The translations under genes and the position numbers were made by a program. Below are positions 36,930 to 46,682 of a stretch of DNA of 64,000 nt, piece by piece. The notes beneath the pieces were generated by a model, which did no database searches, was not told where the DNA came from, and saw only the letters and a program-made list of their open reading frames with translations. Position 1 is the first letter of the stretch, and the number at the start of each line of letters is the position of its first letter. Origin of the DNA: an uncultured Fibrobacter sp. (GTDB taxonomy: Bacteria; Fibrobacterota; Fibrobacteria; Fibrobacterales; Fibrobacteraceae); assembly GCA_946414075.1 (NCBI GenBank), contig CAMKNA010000007.1, positions 1-64,000 of the forward strand. Reading direction: 5' to 3'.

Positions 36930-38205
36930 AGCCTTTCTCTCCTTCTTCTTGCTAGCCGCCTGTGGCGACTTCATGGAGCCTGTGGAGAGCACCCCTGAGC
37001 CCACCGCCTACGAGTTCAACTACTGGCTCTTAAAACAAACCTACCTGTACGAAGAAGATTTGGAGAACCTGCCCATCGAGGGAGACAGCATCCCCCTGCT
37101 ATACAGTTCTCTAAACGACAAGTATACCCGGTACTACCCACCTTCCAAGAGCGAGTCCGCCGAAAGCCATATGAACACTTCCATCGTGGAGGGGGACCTG
37201 GGCATGGAATACATGTCCGTCTATGTGGAAGGGGAAAGCTCCGTCTACCCCATCTTGATTACCAGGGTGTACGAAGACAGCCCCGCCGGAAGGGCGAAAG
37301 TACCCCGATACGGGAGAATCATATCGGCTAACGACACCTCTCTCGATGGCCCCAACGCCAAGGCAGTATACGATTCCATCGTAGCCTACAGCGCCGAAGT
37401 GTCCCTAGTCGTATTATACAACGACAGCCTTCTCCATTACGACCTGACCAAGGAAACGATTTACGCGCCAACAGTCTTTCTAGACACGCTTTCGAACATC
37501 ACATTCATATCCATCACGGAATTCAAGGCCTCTACTGCAAACAGGGAACAAGGGACCTTGGGGGAACTCCAGGCGTACCTGGACTCCACCAAAGACGAGT
37601 CTTCGCCACGGGTTTTGGACCTACGCTACAATCCCGGCGGACTGATAAACCAGTGCATACCGGCAGCGGACCTTTTTGTCAAGGAAGGTCCCCTATCAAT
37701 ACGCCACATTGTGACGCTCAGTCCCGATGGCAAAAGATCCCATACCTACAAGACCACGGACGCCGAGTCAGGTGGGCCTGGTGAAAACGGAAAGTTTATC
37801 CTGCTCGCCAACAGCGGGTCCGCATCTTGCGCCGAAATTTTCATCGCTGCCGTCAAGGAACAGGGAAAAGTGCCCCTTGTTGGCGAGACCACCTTCGGCA
37901 AGGGCATCGGGCAAAGCCAATGGAAAACCATGGAAGGTGGGCTCGCCGTCATTACGAACCTGGAATTCTACACTCCGAATGGCAACGCATACAACAAAAA
38001 AGGCATAAGCCCCGACATCGAGTGTCCAGAAGGAGCTTCAAGAACATGCGCATTGGATGCCATCAGTTCTCTTTACGGATCAAATCATATCAAAAAAGCC
38101 AGTGCACACCCCACCCCGGAAATCCAGCCGCGAAAAGCAACCTATTACCCCGGAGGTGCCCTGGACACCGTTACCATTTTTGTAAATTACTCCCATATTC
38201 CATAG
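36865..38205 (+). CDS. S41-family peptidase lipoprotein (C-terminal processing protease-like), copy 1
   Basis: A 446-residue lipoprotein with signal peptide ending in lipobox LAAC. A helical N-terminal region is followed by a PDZ-like domain (about 100-185) and the S41 core: YNPGGLINQC, the nucleophile Ser in NSGSASCAE (about 318) and the general-base Lys in TFGKGIG (about 345). GGAG at 36855-36858 is six bases before ATG 36865; both lie inside the heptad repeat, and repeat sequence also encodes HSTLHI of the signal peptide. A paralogue follows seven bases after the stop. Likely envelope protease; substrates unknown. Confidence 0.85.
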   Translation: MWSVKCGVTSEKSVIPHSTLHIAFLSFFLLAACGDFMEPVESTPEPTAYEFNYWLLKQTYLYEEDLENLPIEGDSIPLLYSSLNDKYTRYYPPSKSESAESHMNTSIVEGDLGMEYMSVYVEGESSVYPILITRVYEDSPAGRAKVPRYGRIISANDTSLDGPNAKAVYDSIVAYSAEVSLVVLYNDSLLHYDLTKETIYAPTVFLDTLSNITFISITEFKASTANREQGTLGELQAYLDSTKDESSPRVLDLRYNPGGLINQCIPAADLFVKEGPLSIRHIVTLSPDGKRSHTYKTTDAESGGPGENGKFILLANSGSASCAEIFIAAVKEQGKVPLVGETTFGKGIGQSQWKTMEGGLAVITNLEFYTPNGNAYNKKGISPDIECPEGASRTCALDAISSLYGSNHIKKASAHPTPEIQPRKATYYPGGALDTVTIFVNYSHIP

Positions 38206-38212
38206 GCTTTTT

Positions 38213-39640
38213 ATGTCTTTCAAGAAAATCAACAAGTTTCTTTTTTGTGCATTAACGGCATTCCCCCTGACTCTGTGGACCGCCTGCTCCGTCAAGCATC
38301 CCGACAATGAAATCGTCATGCCTTGCGAAGACGATTCCTGCGAAGAAACACAGCAAGGAAACCAGCAATATACTGTTGCCGAAGAAGAGCTGATTTACAA
38401 CTACTACCTGCTTTCCGTCTATTACCTGGCAGCCGAGCAAAAGCTATCCGACATCAACTCCTACTATGGGCAAGGCGCAAACGCAGGCTTTTCTCCCGAT
38501 CTTCACGAGTTCCCAGATGTCTCCTACATGTATAGCCAGATGGGCGATGACTATACCCGTTACTTTAGTCCCTACTACGCACAAATGTACGATTTCGACA
38601 CGGCGACCGACCCTATCTACAGCTTGTCCATTTCCGTAGAGAACTCCGACTCCGTGCTGGTCGTATCCCAGGTTTACCCGGACGGTCCCGGTGACAGGGC
38701 CGGGCTCAAGGCTGGCGACACCATCCTTTCCGTAGGGAAAAACGTTCCCGGCGATATTGACGGATTCAACAAGCTCACCTCCGGAAGGGAAGGCGACAGC
38801 CTTGGCTTAAAAATTCTGAGGGGTTCCGACACCTTGGATGTATCCGCAAACCTTTTCTGCTACCTAACGCCTACCGTCTTTGTGGACTATATTGACTCCA
38901 TCCCTGTCATCAAGATAACGGAATTCGAAGATTTCAGCGCCGTCAGCTGCGCAAAAGCGCAGAGCGCTACCGAATACCAGGGGACGCTGCTAGAATTGGA
39001 GAACATCCTCAAATCCACGAAAGGAACCGCGATCATAGACTTGAGAGGAAATCTTGGAGGTTCCATGGACCAGTGTGTCGGGGCCACGGAACTGTTCCTA
39101 ACTAGGGGAGACACCATCGCCATATTCGATATCGCAGATGTCGCTCCTGACTCCGTGCACCAGCAAATTCTCACCCAGACAATCGTTTCCACCGAAGAAG
39201 GCCCAGGCAAGGAGCGCTACTTTGTATTCCTTGCCGATTCCGCCAGCGCAAGCTGTTCCGAAATCTTCCTAGCGGCAATCACAAAGAACAGGAACTTCCC
39301 CATTGTGGGTTCGCAGACTCTCGGGAAGGGAATCGGGCAATACTATACTCCCACCTATGCAGGCGGGTACAGCATCATCACGGCAATGCATATATACGAC
39401 AAGGACGGGGTTTCCTTCCACGACAAGGGATTCCTGCCGGATTACGACATAGCGGACCCCGCAAAGGCGCTGGAGAAAGCCCTGGAGATTGCCAAGGGCG
39501 GAAAAGAGAAGAGAACCAAGGGCTACGGCACCGAAAGGCTACACCATTTTAACGACCCCTTCGCCAAGACGGCTTCCACCAACAAGGGTCCGCTCAAGGG
39601 CGGGGCGTACAAGTTTAAAAAGGCCCCCAGAATAAAGTAG
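38213..39640 (+). CDS. S41-family peptidase lipoprotein (C-terminal processing protease-like), copy 2
   Basis: A 475-residue lipoprotein (lipobox LWTAC) with the same plan as the preceding gene: helical N-domain with DDYTRYFSP, PDZ domain (about 135-215, GPGDRAGLKAGDTILSVG) and S41 core with DLRGNLGGSMDQC, Ser in DSASASCSE (about 345) and Lys in TLGKGIG (about 372). The PDZ is better conserved than in copy 1. Both were probably made by tandem duplication and are co-transcribed. The stop is separated by one base from that of the convergent M23 gene. Confidence 0.88.
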   Translation: MSFKKINKFLFCALTAFPLTLWTACSVKHPDNEIVMPCEDDSCEETQQGNQQYTVAEEELIYNYYLLSVYYLAAEQKLSDINSYYGQGANAGFSPDLHEFPDVSYMYSQMGDDYTRYFSPYYAQMYDFDTATDPIYSLSISVENSDSVLVVSQVYPDGPGDRAGLKAGDTILSVGKNVPGDIDGFNKLTSGREGDSLGLKILRGSDTLDVSANLFCYLTPTVFVDYIDSIPVIKITEFEDFSAVSCAKAQSATEYQGTLLELENILKSTKGTAIIDLRGNLGGSMDQCVGATELFLTRGDTIAIFDIADVAPDSVHQQILTQTIVSTEEGPGKERYFVFLADSASASCSEIFLAAITKNRNFPIVGSQTLGKGIGQYYTPTYAGGYSIITAMHIYDKDGVSFHDKGFLPDYDIADPAKALEKALEIAKGGKEKRTKGYGTERLHHFNDPFAKTASTNKGPLKGGAYKFKKAPRIK

Positions 39641-39641
39641 G

Positions 39642-40967
39642 CTAATTGACCACGCGCATGTGGACCATCACGTCGGTGGTGTCGTTTGCCCGAACTGCAG
39701 GCGCTGCCTGAGTCAGCTCGATTTCTTTGCGAATTTCAGCCACCTGTTTCTTGAGGCGGGCAAGTCGGGCACCTTCCAGCTTGGGCGTTGCAATCATGGT
39801 CTTGCTCAAGGGGTTTATCCAGGCCCCGTTAGCATCCTTGAATCCAAAGTGCAGGTGGGGCCCTGTGCTTCGGCCCGTGGACCCCACACGCCCAATGGCC
39901 TGACCCGGCGAGACTTTCGCCCCGACGGCCACTCCCCGAGACTGGAGGTGCATGTACCAGCTTACGGAATTGTCCCTGTGCTTGATGGCAATCTTGTTTC
40001 CGCTCAAGTCGTCGTAGCCCGAAACGGTCACGTTACCCTCGGCCACGGCATGGACCACTGTCCCTGTGGGGGCACCATAGTCCACACCATAGTGAACCTT
40101 GCGCTGGCCCGTAATCGGGTGGATACGGGAACCGAAAGAACTGGTAATGCGCAGGTGTTCCAGCGGGTAGCGTAGCCCATCAAAGACCAGGGCGTCTCCC
40201 GCTTCGGTATAGTGAGCGTTATAGGAACTCTTGGGGTCTTCATCCTCGTAGCGGAAGGCCTCGTGATGGCCCACATTCCGTCCGTCAAATTCAGCGTAGA
40301 TGACCTTGCCGCTCACCCAGATGGAATCCTGGTAGTAGGAATCCTCCAGAAGCACGCGAAACTTGTCACCGGGGCGAGCCAAGGGGAACGCCACCTTGCA
40401 CTGCAGCACGCCACTCACGATTCCCACCATGCGACCAGGGATTCCCACCTTGAAGAGGATACCGTTCAGAGTGCTGTTTTCTTCGAGCATGCCCTCGTAA
40501 AAGGACTGTTTCTTGACTACAGGCTTTTCGATGAGCTGATAGGTAAAGCCGGTGTCCGTCTTGCTTACCAAATGGACGGTTATGGGGTTGGGCGCGTAGC
40601 GGAAACGCTGCACCCTGTTAGTAGAGTCTACGGAAACATAAAAGATTTCACCGACGCGGAGCTTGAATTCCACGCTGTCCTGCATGGCGGCATAGACGCG
40701 GCCCAGGTCTTCTTCGCCGTGGCTTACCTGTGCCTTGAGCCTTGTAAACAAGTGGAAGGGCCCCTCCCCTGCGCGGACCGTGTCCCGGATGACACGGACA
40801 TTTTTGACAAGAGCCTCAGAGCGAGCGATTTGGGCATTCAGGGAATCTATCTGGCTCTGCAAACCGCTCCTTTCCGTTTTTAGGCTCTGGATGATCTCCT
40901 CTTCGTTACATGCCGAAAGGGAAAGGACTAACAAAAAGGATAACGCGGCTTGCCAAAACAACTTCAT
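39642..40967 (-). CDS. M23 metallopeptidase lipoprotein with coiled coil
   Basis: A 441-residue lipoprotein (lipobox LSAC) with a coiled coil at about 25-55, a middle beta region, and a C-terminal LytM/M23 domain with zinc ligands in HYGVD (about 292-296) and HLHFG (about 368-372) and the HxH-type core GSTGRSTGPHLHF. A second coiled coil follows (residues about 400-420). The plan is that of NlpD/MepM-like murein hydrolases that regulate or perform septal peptidoglycan cleavage. The initiation site is weak (GCGGGT before ATG). Confidence 0.88.
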   Translation of the reverse strand: MKLFWQAALSFLLVLSLSACNEEEIIQSLKTERSGLQSQIDSLNAQIARSEALVKNVRVIRDTVRAGEGPFHLFTRLKAQVSHGEEDLGRVYAAMQDSVEFKLRVGEIFYVSVDSTNRVQRFRYAPNPITVHLVSKTDTGFTYQLIEKPVVKKQSFYEGMLEENSTLNGILFKVGIPGRMVGIVSGVLQCKVAFPLARPGDKFRVLLEDSYYQDSIWVSGKVIYAEFDGRNVGHHEAFRYEDEDPKSSYNAHYTEAGDALVFDGLRYPLEHLRITSSFGSRIHPITGQRKVHYGVDYGAPTGTVVHAVAEGNVTVSGYDDLSGNKIAIKHRDNSVSWYMHLQSRGVAVGAKVSPGQAIGRVGSTGRSTGPHLHFGFKDANGAWINPLSKTMIATPKLEGARLARLKKQVAEIRKEIELTQAAPAVRANDTTDVMVHMRVVN

Positions 40968-40979
40968 ACCCGCAAAATA

Positions 40980-41009
40980 AAAAAATCCCGGCCTACATGG
41001 GCCGGGATT
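40980..41009 (-). terminator. Terminator of the giant repeat-protein gene
   Basis: AATCCCGGCC (40984-40993) and GGCCGGGATT (41000-41009) form a perfect ten-pair stem with a six-base loop; the minus strand continues with T residues. Confidence 0.95.
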
Positions 41010-41025
41010 CGCTTAGATACCGTTC

Positions 41026-44000
41026 CTATTTGACAACCTTCTTCTTGCCGTAGTAGACGCCGCGGGCCTTAGGCTTGCCGTCACGAGCATTCAGCTTGCG
41101 GCCCTTCAAGTCGTAGTCCTGCAGCATCTTGAACTCTCCGGTGCGGGAGTCAATACCGCCAATGACCTTCTTGTGCTCCTCTCCGTTGGCGTCACGACTG
41201 ACAATCACCACATTCATGCTTTCGGGGAGCGTTTCCATTCCCGTAAAGACATATCCCGTAGACTTGTTTATAGAAGAACCATCTTCGGGGTCATATATCA
41301 TGTAGGCACGGAACGGGTTAATCCAAGCGTCTTTACCCGCCTTCACGAACTGCCCAACCTCTATCTTATCGGTCTGCACAGCCGAGAAACCATAGACCCG
41401 ACCTAGATCGGGATGGTCCTCATCCCATGTAATATTGCCGAGCGCACCACGGAACACCCAGTCGCCCTTACGGGCCTCGGGTTCTTCCGTCGACTTGATT
41501 ACCAGCTTTCCATGGAACACAAGCCGATTAGAGTTAAGCTGTATCATGTACGGCGTATAGGCCTTCAGGTTGCTACTGGCATCAACCATCCTGGCTTCCT
41601 TCTTACCGCTTGCATCAAGACCGATGCCGTCAAATTCATACACCTGCTTCAAGCCATCAATTTTCGACACATTGATATCGAATGGCAACACGATTGTAGA
41701 GTACCCGCTGGTCGAGAACTCTCGATTGAAGATGACCGTATCCACAGGCTCTTCCTTAGGAATATACACCTCATCCCAATCATTATATGCCCCGTCAATT
41801 GTCGCCACAGTATCCCCATTAACAATTTCAATAGAAACGGCCGCATACTGGACAGACTTAACAAGCGTCACCGTCAAGTCAAGGCCTGAATACGTTTCAT
41901 CTTTGCCATAATCGTTGAAATACAGTTGCAGGTGGTGACCGATAATCGTATCAACATCCATCGTCACCCCGTTCCATGTACTTTGCACCCTAAGCTCTGT
42001 ACCATCCTCATTATATATGACAAGAGAGCCCTCTTCCGACGCCGTCATCGTTCCTGCCAGCTTCAGGGCATACCCTGCGGGGGCATACAGGGTTAATTCG
42101 CTATGTACGCCTTGAGAATAATTACCGTCGCTGCCACCATCATCGTAAACCTTAAACGACTTTACGTTATTTGGAATATAGGCGTACCCACAGTACCAGC
42201 AGTTCTGCATGTTGATAAACAGCCCATCTTCCGCAGTGAGCTTAGTCGAAAGCACCGGCGTGACGATCACATTAGAAGACGGCATGGTGAACGATGTACT
42301 TTTTTGGGAATACCATTTCATATCGAGCTGGGCGACCGAATTTCCATCACCATCTTCGACACGGACATCCTCCAACACGTGGTTTGCATCATGTCCAAAA
42401 GCCAAATCAACATATTCACCCGCATAGGCCCAATCCCTACTGCTATACATCGTAGCACCTTCCACACCGGCAAGGGTAATTGTGTAAGCCGTAGCTGCGC
42501 CACCAACCGTTACCGTCAAATCTAGCCCCTCACAGCGATCATAGCTAATGGTCACCGTATCTCCACTGCTTTGGTATTGTCCGATATTGCTGGTCCACCG
42601 ACTGACATATTCCTGTCCATCGTAAAAATCAATCCAGGAACCATCAGAAATCTCTCCCTCAATAAGGAAATTCTTTCTTTCCGCAGAGGCTATTTCCAAC
42701 ACATTGCGGCCCGATTTGATTAAACAATGTTCATAATCAGCTGCAGTTGCGTAGACCTTAAAGGATGTCACCCCTGCTGGCACGGAAGCCTTGGAAATCG
42801 AGCCTCCCGCAGGCAACCTAAGGTACAGCCCGCCTGCAACGGTCCAATTGTCAGTAAACATCGGCGTAATCGTCACATTGGCATTGGGCATCGCGAATGT
42901 TACCGTATTGTCCGCATTCCAGGTCGCATCAAGCGTATCTACGGAATGATCTTCCTTATTTTCGACAATAATGCCCGCAAGCAGGTAATTTGTCGCCGAA
43001 TGTGCCGTCAAAGTCACCGTTTCCCCAGGGAATGCCTCAGACACATCGCTGGCAATAGTTCCACCCGTGTAGCTACCGAAAGCAATCGTATGCTTTTCTG
43101 CAGGAACTAATGTTACCGTCAAGTTCAAATCAGCCTGTCCTCTATATCCCCAGTCATCCGCATAAAAAGAAAGCGTCATGACATTTTCAGAGCTAAGTAC
43201 CGTCTCGACAGTTACCTCCCCCATCTCAAGATCCTTTGTCAAAAGAATCTCTGCGGTATTGTCTCCGTCATAAACAGCCAAGCTCCCATATACATCATAC
43301 GAATTTGAAGTTATACTTCCTTCCACCTGTAACCTATACCCAACAGGGGCCCTTAATTCGACATTCTCCCTAGAGTCCAAGGTGTACACCCCATCTTTTC
43401 CGCCATCGTCGTAGACCTTGAAGGACAGCACTCCTGCAGGGACGTTTACAACCAAGGTTCCACTCTTGGGCATGTTGATATAAAGCCCACCTTCGACCGT
43501 GAGCACGTTCGTAAACGAGGGGGTAACGGTCAGATTCTTGTTGGGCATGGTAAAGGAGATGGTATTGACACCCGAATACCACTGCACTTCGCCAACATCA
43601 AGGAGCAATCCATCTTCCGTACCCTTGACTTCAATACCATTCAGCATGTAATCTGCATCCGGAGAAAGCGTCAGAACAATCCTTTCTCCAACCTTTGCCG
43701 AGGTCTTGGTACTTAAAACGGAGCCTCCCGTAACCGTACTAAGTGCTATAGAGTAATTCGCATTGGGATCTACCACCATCACCGTTAGCTCTAGGCCAGA
43801 ATAGCAGCCGCCATTATCCGAATGGAAATAAAGCGTCATGACATTTCCTGTACTGACAATCGCATCGATAGCAACATGCTCACCGCTCACATTATCTACT
43901 AAGGCTGTTGCATTTTCATCACCATCATAAATGGTAAAGAAATCGTAGCCTTCTTCAGATTCTAGGCGACCGTTCACCATAAGTACCTTACCTTCTGGAA

Positions 44001-46197
44001 CAGTCAGCACAAGTTTCCCATCCACACCATTGCCGTAATCATCGTCCTTACCACCATCATCATACACCTTGAACGACATTACCCCCGCAGGAAGCACCAC
44101 ATTCCTGGTTCCCGTAGCGGGCATGTTGATGAACGCGCCGCTTTCAACAGAAATACTACTGGCAAACGAGGGATATACGGAAACATTGGTGGCTGGCATG
44201 GTAAATGTCACAGTCTGTGCACCAGAGGTATACCATTCTACCCCGGAAGTTCCCAAGGTATCGCCGTTACTGGCTACAACGGCAACCCCTGCCAGCAGGT
44301 TGTTCCCGCTAGGAGTCAGAGTCAAGGTAACCGTTTCATCAGACAAGGCTTCTGACACATCGCTACTGACCGTTCCTCCCTCATCACTATTCAATGTAAT
44401 CGTATGAGAGGCCGACACATCGCCCACCAGCGTCACCGTCAAGTCTAAGCCAGACTCAACATAACCATCATCAGATGTAAAGACAATCCTAATCTCATTT
44501 CCGTTGCTAGTAATCGTTCCGATATCTACATCGTCTCCGCTAAATGGTTCTTCGGAAAGTTCATCATCCCCTTCGTAAATTGTAAGCTCATCACAACAAC
44601 CTTCAGAATTCACCGTTCCCGTCACCTGCAACTTAAAACCTGCCGGTGCTGTCAGCACCAGGGTACTATAGGCGTAATTGCTATAGTTCTTGTTTCTACC
44701 GCCATCATCATAAACCTTAAACGACGTGACACCGGCAGGAATAGTTACACTCTTGGTGTCATCAACTGGCAAATTGATGAAAGCACCGTTTTCGGCCGTA
44801 ACATTTTCAGCAAATACAACATTCACGGAAACATTTTCGGCAGGCATGGCGAACGACACGGAATGTGCTCCAGAGACATACCATTCCAGTTCCGAAGTCT
44901 CGACAGGTCCCAACCCCTCAGCCGTAACAGAAAGCCCTGCAATAAAATTATTCCCCGTAGGTGTCAGGGTCAGGGTCACCGTCTCGCCCATAGCGGCTTC
45001 GGACACGTCACTGCTAACTGTTCCACCCCCCACACTGTTTAACGTCACCGTATGTGGTGTAGACGCATCGATAACGGATACCGTCAAGTCAAAACCACTT
45101 TCTGAACTGCTCTCATCCGAAGAAAAATACAGGGTCATGACATTTCCCGTACTTAGCACACCGTCAATACCAACTTCACCACTTTTTCCATCTACTAAAG
45201 GGTGTACCTTTGTACTGCCATCATAAATAAAGAAATAGTCGTAGTTCTCTTCTGTATTCAGCTGTCCTGCCACCATGAAAGTTTTCCCTTCCGGAGCCGT
45301 CAACACAAGGGACCCATCGGCATAATCGCTATAATTCCCATACAGTCCCCCGTCATCGTACACCTTGAACGATGTCACGCCTTCGGGAATGGTCGCGTAC
45401 TTTGTACCTGCGCGCGGTAATTCGATAAAATTTCCTTTTTCCGCAGAAATGCTTCCCACAAATTGAGGTGTAACGGTAACATCAAACGGAGGCATGACAA
45501 ATACCGCCGTATTACCGGTATACCAACCCAATTCGCTTACCCATACGGGGCCGCCACCTCCAGAAACCGACACTCCGGAAATATAATTGCCCCCTGTAGG
45601 TGTCAAAGTCAAGGTCACAACATCTCCCTGCGAGACCTCAGACTTGTCACTACTGACCGTTCCCCCTTGGGCACTATTCAAGGTTATTGTATGTAGCGGG
45701 GCTTCAGTCACTGTCACCGTCAAGTCAAGACCACTTTCTGTATCGCTCCCATCCGAAGTAAAATACAGGGTCATAAATCTTCCAGAGTTGGCTGAGACAC
45801 TAACATCCCCGCTAGTCCTTTCAAAGAGAGGAATGCAATTCTGCTCACAACTCTCAACGCCCCCCTGGGCACCATTCCAAATTCCAAAGAAATCACTATC
45901 GTATTCAGTATCCATGAATCCCGATACAGTAAGCGCATAGCCACTCGGGGCTTCCAGCACCAGCCAGTTTTGGGAATCGTCGCTGTAGTCGTCGTACTTA
46001 CCGCCGTCATCGTAGACCTTGAACGACGTTACGCCAGAGGGAATGACAAAGGTGTCCGTCCCCGTACCGGACATGGTGATAAACTTTTCACTCGGATCGT
46101 TGGGATCAGTTTGAAGACTCAGCTGGGCGGCATTCGCCATTACCGCGGAGAGCGCCACCAGGAAAAACGGGAAAAACACATGAAATTCTCTTTTCAT
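41026..46197 (-). CDS. Giant secreted repeat protein: CUB-like and InlB-like repeats with C-terminal sorting-like tail
   Basis: A 1723-residue surface protein with signal peptide (1-25, ANAA). Seven CUB-like units recur, each containing a version of IPAGVTSFKVYDDGG and of LDLTVTV. Between them lie six beta repeats that start HTITLNSxxGGTVSSDVSE and contain VTLTLTP and TFTMPNxNVxVTP, resembling Flg_new/InlB-type repeats. Unit six is the most divergent (YATAADYEH). A unique C-terminal region (about 1470-1723) with IVLPFDINV ends in a DYDLKGRKLN...KKVVK tail like type IX sorting domains. AAGGAAGG precedes ATG 46197. Adhesion or substrate binding is likely. A 46-codon gene lies 92 bases upstream in the same direction. 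Confidence 0.85.
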   Translation of the reverse strand: MKREFHVFFPFFLVALSAVMANAAQLSLQTDPNDPSEKFITMSGTGTDTFVIPSGVTSFKVYDDGGKYDDYSDDSQNWLVLEAPSGYALTVSGFMDTEYDSDFFGIWNGAQGGVESCEQNCIPLFERTSGDVSVSANSGRFMTLYFTSDGSDTESGLDLTVTVTEAPLHTITLNSAQGGTVSSDKSEVSQGDVVTLTLTPTGGNYISGVSVSGGGGPVWVSELGWYTGNTAVFVMPPFDVTVTPQFVGSISAEKGNFIELPRAGTKYATIPEGVTSFKVYDDGGLYGNYSDYADGSLVLTAPEGKTFMVAGQLNTEENYDYFFIYDGSTKVHPLVDGKSGEVGIDGVLSTGNVMTLYFSSDESSSESGFDLTVSVIDASTPHTVTLNSVGGGTVSSDVSEAAMGETVTLTLTPTGNNFIAGLSVTAEGLGPVETSELEWYVSGAHSVSFAMPAENVSVNVVFAENVTAENGAFINLPVDDTKSVTIPAGVTSFKVYDDGGRNKNYSNYAYSTLVLTAPAGFKLQVTGTVNSEGCCDELTIYEGDDELSEEPFSGDDVDIGTITSNGNEIRIVFTSDDGYVESGLDLTVTLVGDVSASHTITLNSDEGGTVSSDVSEALSDETVTLTLTPSGNNLLAGVAVVASNGDTLGTSGVEWYTSGAQTVTFTMPATNVSVYPSFASSISVESGAFINMPATGTRNVVLPAGVMSFKVYDDGGKDDDYGNGVDGKLVLTVPEGKVLMVNGRLESEEGYDFFTIYDGDENATALVDNVSGEHVAIDAIVSTGNVMTLYFHSDNGGCYSGLELTVMVVDPNANYSIALSTVTGGSVLSTKTSAKVGERIVLTLSPDADYMLNGIEVKGTEDGLLLDVGEVQWYSGVNTISFTMPNKNLTVTPSFTNVLTVEGGLYINMPKSGTLVVNVPAGVLSFKVYDDGGKDGVYTLDSRENVELRAPVGYRLQVEGSITSNSYDVYGSLAVYDGDNTAEILLTKDLEMGEVTVETVLSSENVMTLSFYADDWGYRGQADLNLTVTLVPAEKHTIAFGSYTGGTIASDVSEAFPGETVTLTAHSATNYLLAGIIVENKEDHSVDTLDATWNADNTVTFAMPNANVTITPMFTDNWTVAGGLYLRLPAGGSISKASVPAGVTSFKVYATAADYEHCLIKSGRNVLEIASAERKNFLIEGEISDGSWIDFYDGQEYVSRWTSNIGQYQSSGDTVTISYDRCEGLDLTVTVGGAATAYTITLAGVEGATMYSSRDWAYAGEYVDLAFGHDANHVLEDVRVEDGDGNSVAQLDMKWYSQKSTSFTMPSSNVIVTPVLSTKLTAEDGLFINMQNCWYCGYAYIPNNVKSFKVYDDGGSDGNYSQGVHSELTLYAPAGYALKLAGTMTASEEGSLVIYNEDGTELRVQSTWNGVTMDVDTIIGHHLQLYFNDYGKDETYSGLDLTVTLVKSVQYAAVSIEIVNGDTVATIDGAYNDWDEVYIPKEEPVDTVIFNREFSTSGYSTIVLPFDINVSKIDGLKQVYEFDGIGLDASGKKEARMVDASSNLKAYTPYMIQLNSNRLVFHGKLVIKSTEEPEARKGDWVFRGALGNITWDEDHPDLGRVYGFSAVQTDKIEVGQFVKAGKDAWINPFRAYMIYDPEDGSSINKSTGYVFTGMETLPESMNVVIVSRDANGEEHKKVIGGIDSRTGEFKMLQDYDLKGRKLNARDGKPKARGVYYGKKKVVK

Positions 46198-46289
46198 GTT
46201 TGACCTTCCTTTTTGCTTAAACACACCATAAACCCATCTTGAAATGAAAACCTAGTTCCACCGCTATCACGCATCAAAATGCGGCAAGG

Positions 46290-46430
46290 CTATTGAAAAC
46301 CAATGCCCTCCGCACATTCGATTCCATCATCATCACCGCTGCATTCCAGCAAACTTGCCCTATGCACTAGTTCCACCTCCATCATTTCGGGTGCGGTATA
46401 CTCCTTTTTCTGCTTCTTTTCAGTATCCAT
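46290..46430 (-). CDS. Small peptide gene, 46 residues, YxAPE...LLxCS type
   Basis: The peptide begins MDTEKKQKKEYTAPEMMEVE and continues with LVHRASLLECSGDDDGIEC and an EGIGFQ end. Bacteroidota and Fibrobacter genomes carry many such short peptides with a lysine-rich start, Y-x-x-P-x-M-x-x-x-x-L and a small-residue/Cys/Gly tail; their function is unknown to me. GAGG sits six bases before the ATG. It is oriented like, and 92 bases upstream of, the giant surface-protein gene, so they may share a transcript. No modification enzyme adjoins it. Being under 60 codons it is easily missed. Confidence 0.6.
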   Translation of the reverse strand: MDTEKKQKKEYTAPEMMEVELVHRASLLECSGDDDGIECAEGIGFQ

Positions 46431-46600
46431 AGAACCTCACTAAATAGCGCCGCTTTTAGACTGTAGCAAAACTGTAATATGAAAATAAACTAAAACGATA
46501 CCGATTTACCCTCCCCTATGTAAATTTCCGTTTACATAAAATCAGCCGAGGCCGAAACCACTCGTTTTCAGCGCGTGAATATTCCAAACCGGATTATTTG

Positions 46601-46606
46601 TATAAT
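46601..46606 (+). promoter_or_regulatory. Possible -10 box for serC
   Basis: A perfect TATAAT lies 76 bases before the serC start in an AT-rich gap. No convincing TTGACA-like -35 is found 16-18 bases upstream, so the assignment is weak. Confidence 0.35.
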
Positions 46607-46682
46607 CGAATTTTTACAGACCAAGCTTTTTTCTAGATTTGGCTACGCAAAAACTAGGTACAACCTCAGAAAAGGAAACATC

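Noticed and set aside
41026..46197. CRISPR-like array from recurring segments
   Set aside because: The repeats are about 600 bases apart, diverged, and encode protein modules; there are no short identical repeats with unique spacers anywhere in the window.
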